20,105 nucleotides of DNA, taken from assembly GCA_964590495.1 (NCBI GenBank), contig CAZPWQ010000061.1, forward strand, positions 1-20,105. Direction: 5' to 3'. Source of the DNA: CAZPWQ01 sp964590495 (GTDB taxonomy: Bacteria; Bacteroidota; Rhodothermia; Balneolales; Balneolaceae). The position numbers were made by a program, and so were the translations under genes. Shown here piece by piece: positions 15,328-20,105 of the stretch. Positions within the stretch are counted from its first letter, which is position 1; the number at the start of each line of letters is the position of its first letter. Below the pieces are notes generated by a model that had not been told where the DNA came from, ran no database searches, and saw only the letters and a program-made list of their open reading frames with translations.

Positions 15328-16658
15328 GGAAAGGCCACCACACTTTCATGTCCGTTTTCACCCACGGCTGAAACACCGAACAGGAAGTTATCGATTACGA
15401 TCCCTTCCAGGGTAAATTCATCGCCATCCCCTACATATCTGGAATGTTGCCACAGGGGCTCCGAAGTTTCCCTCCAGTAGATTTTATATCCCCTGATGAG
15501 ATCGCTGTCGGGTTTTTCCCATTGAAGAGTCGTGGAGGGACGTACAGCTCCGCGGATGTCGACATTTTCAGGTTTCGGGGGTGCCTTCGCCAGTGAGGCG
15601 AGGGCAGTAACATTGACGGCGGTCATTTTTTTGGCATATTCGAAATTGACACCTTCTATCACATCTCCATATTCGATTCCGTCCTCTTCCCGCAGGTCCT
15701 GGTGCTGGCGGTTGTAATTTTCATGCGCTTCCATAATTCGAACTCCTGCAAATCCGGCTTCATTGAACGGCCGGTGATGTCCACCGCGTCCAAAGCGGTC
15801 GAGCCGGTAGATCAGCATCGGGTTCATTTCCGGCATGTACAGCTTGGTTGTTTCATAGACGTACCGGGCAAGCTGCCGGGATATGCCGTCGTTTTCTCCG
15901 CCAAAAAATCGCTTCCTTTGCAGATCGCGCAAGCTAGCCCCGGCCGAATAGGGTTCGGAAAAAATGCGGAAGCTGCGGTTGTCAATAACCCCGTCGACAC
16001 CCTCAATATTACCGATCATATCGTTATTCAGCACTCCGATAATGTCCCAGCCTTCTTCCGCGGCCATCTCAGCCATATGTTCCCCGCCGTACAGACCCTG
16101 TTCTTCCCCGGATAGTCCGGCGAGTAGAATGCTGTTTTCAAATTCATATCCCGACAGAACGCGGGCCGCTTCTATAGCGCCGGCCATACCGGAAGCGTTG
16201 TCGTTGGCTCCCGGCGAATCTCCTTCAGCATCCATACCGTCAGAAATACGGCTGTCGATATCACCGCTCATGATGATATACCGGTTCGGATGGATGTTGC
16301 CTCTTAAGACGGCATATACATTCACGATCCAGGTATCCTCGTCAATGCGGTTGTCGGGGTCTCCCTCAACCAATGTTCGCTGCTCATGAACTTCCAGGCA
16401 GCCGCCGCAATCCCGGCTTATTTTTTCAAACTCGCTCTTGATCCAACGCCTGGCTGCCCCGATCCCCCGTGTTTCCGAGGTGGTATCGGACATCGTATGG
16501 CGGGTCCCGAAATCGGCAAGGGTTTGTATGTCGAACTCCAGGCGGTCTGCACTTACAGAATCTATGATCTCATAGATTTCGGGATCGATTGTCAGATCCT
16601 GTGCCTTTGCGGCAAAGGTGACTACTAGCATCAGTGGAATGAGCAGGAAACGTTTCAT
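15315..16658 (-). CDS. Exported M28-family metallopeptidase with Fn3-like C-terminus
   Basis: 447 residues with a signal peptide ending AAKAQ-D (about 20). The M28 (aminopeptidase Y/S-like) fold spans about 35-355 and is predicted to bind two zinc ions: D135 in SGDIDS, D153 in PGANDNASG, E185-E186 in LSGEEQG, D213 in NNDMIGN, and H294/H295 in GGHHRPF. The first ligand of the classical HxD pair is replaced by D133 (GDID instead of GHYD); I recall this variant from a branch of M28 proteins, so it may be a family trait. A CGGC pair (84-87) could be a disulfide. Residues about 361-447 (PPKPENVDIRG, TTLQWEKP, YKIYWRETSE) form a fibronectin type III-like domain, plausible for substrate or surface binding. 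Predicted role: removal of N-terminal residues from extracytoplasmic peptides. The gene converges with the third luxR gene, and its last few codons lie inside a repeat. Confidence 0.9.
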   Translation of the reverse strand: MKRFLLIPLMLVVTFAAKAQDLTIDPEIYEIIDSVSADRLEFDIQTLADFGTRHTMSDTTSETRGIGAARRWIKSEFEKISRDCGGCLEVHEQRTLVEGDPDNRIDEDTWIVNVYAVLRGNIHPNRYIIMSGDIDSRISDGMDAEGDSPGANDNASGMAGAIEAARVLSGYEFENSILLAGLSGEEQGLYGGEHMAEMAAEEGWDIIGVLNNDMIGNIEGVDGVIDNRSFRIFSEPYSAGASLRDLQRKRFFGGENDGISRQLARYVYETTKLYMPEMNPMLIYRLDRFGRGGHHRPFNEAGFAGVRIMEAHENYNRQHQDLREEDGIEYGDVIEGVNFEYAKKMTAVNVTALASLAKAPPKPENVDIRGAVRPSTTLQWEKPDSDLIRGYKIYWRETSEPLWQHSRYVGDGDEFTLEGIVIDNFLFGVSAVGENGHESVVAFPGNE

Positions 16659-17105
16659 GACGGTGTATGAAATGTTATTAATTGAAAATGTAGGAGGAAA
16701 CTATCAGTATGCAGCTGCATTTGCAACACTGATGATCTACTTCCAGTCCTAAAGATGCCCTGACAGATCCCATTCTATTCACACCAAGTATATTTCTATC
16801 AGTGCGAATCCGCCCAATCCCTCACAATCCGTGTTCCATACCACTTACGTATCACGCATTTCGCATCACGAATTATGAATTTCCAAATATACCCAATCTT
16901 GATCATTCATTTCTCAAAATGGGTACTTTTCTTAACAAGTGTGATCTGCGTAGGAGAGTCTTTCTTCAATACCACATTGGCATGCGGTGCATAAATAAAA
17001 TTAAATGATGAGGTTTCTATAGCAATGCAAATATCTGTAGCTGAATTATTTGAATTACGCTTTCAGGTAAAATAACTGCACTATTTTTAACTAAACATTA
17101 AGAAA
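16659..17105. other. Divergent intergenic region; no gene
   Basis: 447 bases between the divergent M28 gene and a small secreted-protein gene. It contains composite border repeat copy 3 (about 16840-16906). After that lies GGGTACTTTTCTTAACAAG (16920-16938), which resembles TTTCTTGAACAAG after copy 1. The last 70 bases are strongly AT-rich and likely hold the promoter of the next gene. Confidence 0.45.
16840..16906 (+). repeat. Composite border repeat, copy 3
   Basis: The tract CACTTACGTATCACGCATTT, CGCATCACGAATTATGAATT then TTCC leads into AAATATACCCAATCTTGATC-AT (16885-16906), the longest form of the core motif, about 200 bases upstream of the next gene. Confidence 0.7.
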
Positions 17106-17624
17106 ATGAAAAAACAAAAAAACTTACTGTTTTACATTCATAAGCTATTACCCTGTTTGAGCATTGCATGTTTTTTGCTTGTTTCAGTTGAGGTTCGTGC
17201 TCAATCAGGAGCAGCTGAAAATAACAGTGATATAGCTGAACAATCAGTGATTAATGATCAAAAAAATGCTACATCGATACCAGGTATATACAGGACAAAA
17301 AATCACAAATTCTATTATGAACAGTACGGCAGTAAGCAATACAGCACAATTGAATTTAAAGAAAACAACAGGGCGGAATTGAGAGTCATAACTGATAATA
17401 CTAATAGCAGTCTCAAATCAGATAACAGTGATTGCCATGTCTACGAAGCCGTTGATTATTTAGAATATAAAATTGTCGAAGATGATAAAATAGAATTGAC
17501 CTGTTTGAATAAAAAAGAAGGTTGGTGTGAAAAAACAGAAAAAAATTGTTTCGAATATATTTTGATAGCAACCATTACTGAGAATGGGATACAGATCCAT
17601 AATGAGCTCTTCACTCGTGAATAA
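17106..17624 (+). CDS. Small secreted protein with four cysteines, function unknown
   Basis: 172 residues. A basic, hydrophobic N-terminus (MKKQKNLLFYIHKLLP, then a leucine/cysteine-rich stretch) ends in VRAQS, a signal peptide cut near residue 33. The mature part has a linker rich in Asn/Ser/Glu, then a beta-rich domain from about residue 57 (IPGIYRTKNHKFYYEQYGS, STIEFKENNRAELRV). It has four cysteines: one in DCHVYE, three in LTCLNKKEGWCEKTEKNC. They could make two disulfides in the oxidising periplasm or outside. The pattern 'G.Y.........I.F..N..........' resembles small lipocalin-like or copper-resistance-like barrels found in Bacteroidota, but that is a weak likeness. The gene is much more AT-rich than the metabolic genes. 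No recognised family; no operon partner within 700 bases. Confidence 0.7.
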   Translation: MKKQKNLLFYIHKLLPCLSIACFLLVSVEVRAQSGAAENNSDIAEQSVINDQKNATSIPGIYRTKNHKFYYEQYGSKQYSTIEFKENNRAELRVITDNTNSSLKSDNSDCHVYEAVDYLEYKIVEDDKIELTCLNKKEGWCEKTEKNCFEYILIATITENGIQIHNELFTRE

Positions 17625-17706
17625 CAGCTTTAATCTGGTTTTTGCTTATTTACTTTGGTGTAATGTGCCAGATAATTATTAACTGCCTTTTTACCAGTCT
17701 TTCCTT

Positions 17707-17910
17707 GTTACTTTTTTCAACGACGAAAAAAGTAACCAAAAAAGTCACCGGCTTGTCCCCGAGAATTCGGGGTCGGCGGCTTCGCTCACTGCGCGGGATA
17801 ATTTCAATGGTCCTTCACGCGCAACAGTTGCTTCTGATATCTCACCGGTGTAAAATTATCCATCTCGCGCAGTTCGCTGTGCCTGTTCCCTCGAAATCTT
17901 CAAATGCCGG
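17707..17910 (-). repeat. Dispersed structured repeat, copy C (inverted)
   Basis: Read on the plus strand it starts with a perfect 12-bp hairpin GTTACTTTTTTC (17707-17718) / GAAAAAAGTAAC (17725-17736). Next come CCAAAAAAGTCACCGGC, the palindrome CCCCGAGAATTCGGGG, GCGCGGGATAATTTCA, TCACCGGTGTAAAATTATCC and ATCTCGCGC. It is the reverse complement of copy B with few differences. The terminal hairpin of copy B has a different sequence but the same paired form. It starts 82 bases after the stop of the four-cysteine protein gene. Confidence 0.85.
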
Positions 17911-18347
17911 AATGATTAAAGACATGTACAAGGCATTCGGTTCTTTAAATTCAATAGAGGAAAAACAGGCATTGTCCCTGCCCTATGCGCTTAGCCCCAT
18001 GCTCTATGCCCCACGCCCTTTCGCCTTAAATTCTCCAAAAAACAGAAGTCAGGCTGGGCATGAGTTATTCCGAAAACACTGCATCATTATGCGGTGTATT
18101 ATTCGGGTTTATTAACCAGATTCTCTCCGGGCTGCCTGCCGAATAACATAGACAGGTACTCAACAAGAGTATACAAGCTAAAATAATAATGGACTACAGA
18201 GATATGCGGGTACCTTTATTTCAGGACAAGTTTCCTGTTTATAACAATTTTCGGGAAAAGAAGTGCCAGCAGAACCGGAATAAAGGTTGTCTTGCATAAC
18301 TGCCGGCAATCTTTGTCTAAATTTAAAATTAAGTCAGTTAGATAAAA
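17911..18347. other. Intergenic remainder, no convincing gene
   Basis: An open frame runs on from repeat copy C to 18115 but has no protein-like composition. Near 17977-18022 there is a degenerate CCTATGCGCTTAGCCCCATG-type short tandem tract of the kind common between genes in this group. The final 150 bases are an AT-rich leader of the next gene. Confidence 0.4.
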
Positions 18348-19967
18348 ATGATGAAACCTTTATACTATAATTCATTCCAAGTATTGGTGGTGATCTGTTT
18401 TCTCCTACCGGGGACGGTGTTATCGCAGGCGAGTCAAAAACAAGTCAAAGTTGATACGGTTAATGTACTAGTGTCGGATACGATCAAAGCGACGGTTATA
18501 AGAACACCCTTTATTAAGGCTGATACCATTAAGGCCATGATTCTTCAAACAGAAACGGGTAAAAAAGCGAAGGAGAAAAAGGAGACAGGAGTAGCTACAG
18601 ACTCTTTGGTAATAGACTTTAAAACAAAGAAGATAAAGTCTTGGCCGGAGAATATTAAAAAAGGCGAATTCTACAAGATCGTTATAGATCGTATCAACAT
18701 GAACCTCTACAAGGTGAGCTACAAAAACAATGACAGCACTATCACTTCAACTGTTTCTTTCCCCACCTTTGAAATGGCGGGACTGGAAACGTTGACGTCT
18801 TTGCTTGGAGAGTTGGATGAAAGTGTTGTTGCAATGCAGGATAGGGCACCCCCTCCAGAATCAATTAATGGGGTCAAAAAAGCAAGAGTCGACTGCATAA
18901 AAACTAGCAAAGTAGACTCGGACTCTGTTAAAGCAGTAATGAGTAGCTGCGCAAATTATCTTACAGAAAAAGGAGAAACCTTAAACGATATTAATCGCAA
19001 AATTGATAGTCTTAGCTTATCAGTGCAAACCCTGTCACTGAGCTATTTGATTGAAGATGATTCCACATGGAACAAAGAGCTAAAGGACAAGCTTGACACA
19101 AGAAAGATATTTATAGAGAGTGACACATTGCGGCGTGATCTTAAAAAGCTTAGTGATGAGATACAACAAAAGAAAAGTAACTACCAGGGGTTTTATGAAG
19201 CCAACGAAGATGTTATATATGAAACTCTGAATCTAAAAAAGTTTAACAAGAAAATTAATGCCTCTTTCACCGCGATACTTACAGCAGGAGATAAAATATA
19301 TGCCACAATAGGCGCCGATAGAGTGGCGGCATGGCTACGCTCGGTTATTCACCTTGACAATAACAGTGAATGGAAATACCGGTCTCTGCCCATGCAGTTG
19401 AATGGTGATTTTACCGATCTCGAAATCTCCATCGAACCCAAGAAAAAAGAATTCGGCCTGCCTGTTTACCAAACCACGATCCGGTTTCCTGATTATTCAA
19501 GATGGCATATAGGTGCTGGAATGGGCTTTTACTATGGGTTTGATTTTAAGAACCAGTCCTACAGCATTTTGGCCAACCCTGTAGATTCCACTACTACAGA
19601 GTACACCTTGATGGATGAAGAGATGCCCAAAGGAGAAGCGGGTATTGCCACTTTGCTCCATGTTGGACGAAATATATTTAATTCAGACTGGTTTGGCTTT
19701 AATTTCGCAATTGGGCCGGCTCTGTCATTTAGTAAAACTCCAAAACCCAGGATGGCAGCGGGGTTAGGCTTGGTTTTTGGATTAAACAGCAAACAGAAAA
19801 TTACTATAAATGGTCTCGGCATGGCCGGGTACGTAGACCGGCTCAGTAACGCTTATGAAATTTCGGAGACTAAGACTGCTTCCCCAGAAGATGTTCCCGA
19901 AAAAGTAACAGTTTCTAAACTTGCCTGGAGCAAGGCCATTTCGATAGGGTATATCTATAAATTTTAA
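18348..19967 (+). CDS. Envelope protein with coiled coil and C-terminal barrel-like domain, function unknown
   Basis: 539 residues starting with a signal peptide (MMKPLYYNSFQVLVVICFLL, cut near LSQ-A, about residue 27). A short region has imperfect DTIK repeats (SDTIKATVI, ADTIKAMIL). A beta-rich module of about 105-150 (WPENIKKGEFYKIVIDRIN, LYKVSYKN) follows. A helical, heptad-like segment lies at about 215-305 (INRKIDSLSLSVQTLSL, LRRDLKKLSDEIQQKK). The C-terminal third (about 345-539) is glycine- and aromatic-rich with alternating strands (WHIGAGMGFYYGFDF, FGFNFAIGPALSF, AAGLGLVFGLN) and ends in YIYKF; a final phenylalanine is a usual signal for outer-membrane barrel insertion. I infer an outer-membrane protein with a periplasmic coiled coil. 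Two cysteines (DCIKTS, SSCANYL) could pair. I do not recognise the family. The start has two consecutive ATGs and no clear ribosome site. Nothing after it on the same strand is visible. Confidence 0.72.
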   Translation: MMKPLYYNSFQVLVVICFLLPGTVLSQASQKQVKVDTVNVLVSDTIKATVIRTPFIKADTIKAMILQTETGKKAKEKKETGVATDSLVIDFKTKKIKSWPENIKKGEFYKIVIDRINMNLYKVSYKNNDSTITSTVSFPTFEMAGLETLTSLLGELDESVVAMQDRAPPPESINGVKKARVDCIKTSKVDSDSVKAVMSSCANYLTEKGETLNDINRKIDSLSLSVQTLSLSYLIEDDSTWNKELKDKLDTRKIFIESDTLRRDLKKLSDEIQQKKSNYQGFYEANEDVIYETLNLKKFNKKINASFTAILTAGDKIYATIGADRVAAWLRSVIHLDNNSEWKYRSLPMQLNGDFTDLEISIEPKKKEFGLPVYQTTIRFPDYSRWHIGAGMGFYYGFDFKNQSYSILANPVDSTTTEYTLMDEEMPKGEAGIATLLHVGRNIFNSDWFGFNFAIGPALSFSKTPKPRMAAGLGLVFGLNSKQKITINGLGMAGYVDRLSNAYEISETKTASPEDVPEKVTVSKLAWSKAISIGYIYKF

Positions 19968-20009
19968 TTCTATGACAGAAAAAACGACACGCTGGCACAA
20001 GCAGGTGGT

Positions 20010-20074
20010 TACTTTACTCATCCCTTTACTCGTCACTCCTTACTCATTTTCCAAATATACCCAACCTTAATCAT
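20010..20074 (+). repeat. Composite border repeat, copy 4
   Basis: GGTTACTTTACTCATCCCTT, TACTCGTCACTCCTTACTCA and TTTTCC lead into AAATATACCCAACCTTAATC-AT (20053-20074), two bases different from copy 3. The window ends 31 bases later, so the gene it may precede is outside. Confidence 0.65.
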
Positions 20075-20105
20075 TCATCTTGCTAAATTCTTTCATTTAT
20101 TAATA

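Noticed and set aside
17642..18115. Plus-strand frame of 157 codons
   Set aside because: It runs through dispersed repeat copy C; the same text appears in other copies in other frames, so it is repeat translation, not a gene.
19972..20070. 32-codon frame after the last gene
   Set aside because: Most of it is the composite border repeat; no ribosome site.

Overview
The window looks like chromosomal DNA of a Bacteroidota or Balneolota/Rhodothermota-type bacterium. This is inferred from many secreted proteins whose signal peptides end in AQ, a lipid-anchored 6-bladed beta-propeller protein, a propeller-amidohydrolase fusion, a GH95 fucosidase, weak Shine-Dalgarno sequences, and intergenic DNA crowded with short palindromes. 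I see no rRNA, tRNA, CRISPR array, transposase or integrase.

Layout. Positions 1-1330 resemble a piece of an integron cassette array without a visible integrase: the 3' end of a RelE/ParE toxin gene, an attC-like site (170-292), a complete subclass B1 metallo-beta-lactamase strikingly like the IMP carbapenemases (327-1097), and a second, longer attC-like site (1121-1330). Next come a lipoprotein propeller gene (minus strand) and an 814-base gap with three strong hairpins and a degenerate copy of a dispersed repeat. Positions 3734-11257 hold three exported proteins on the plus strand: a TolB-like propeller fused to an amidohydrolase, an RraA-family protein with a signal peptide, and a GH95 alpha-L-fucosidase. 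They are separated by long gaps, so they are probably independent transcripts. Facing them are purK and purE on the minus strand (de novo purine synthesis), separated by a long perfect hairpin. Positions 13666-15210 carry three LuxR-type regulators in a row: a full PAS-plus-HTH protein flanked by two paralogous short proteins that keep only the HTH and its linker helix. An M28 peptidase follows on the minus strand. The window ends with a small four-cysteine secreted protein and a 539-residue envelope protein with a coiled coil and a probable outer-membrane barrel, neither of known function.

Repeats are the second theme. A structured element of about 200 bases occurs three times (about 3180, 8524, 17707); its terminal hairpin differs in sequence between copies but keeps its pairing. 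A 20-base segment is inserted cleanly in two unrelated palindromes (7348, 11313). Heptamer tandem arrays abut the stop codons of two luxR genes. A composite repeat with the core AAATATACCCAATCTTGATCAT-like motif sits at four gene borders in the last 5.5 kb. The strongest novelty is the IMP-like enzyme in an integron-like cassette context; the LuxR trio and the repeat families come next.
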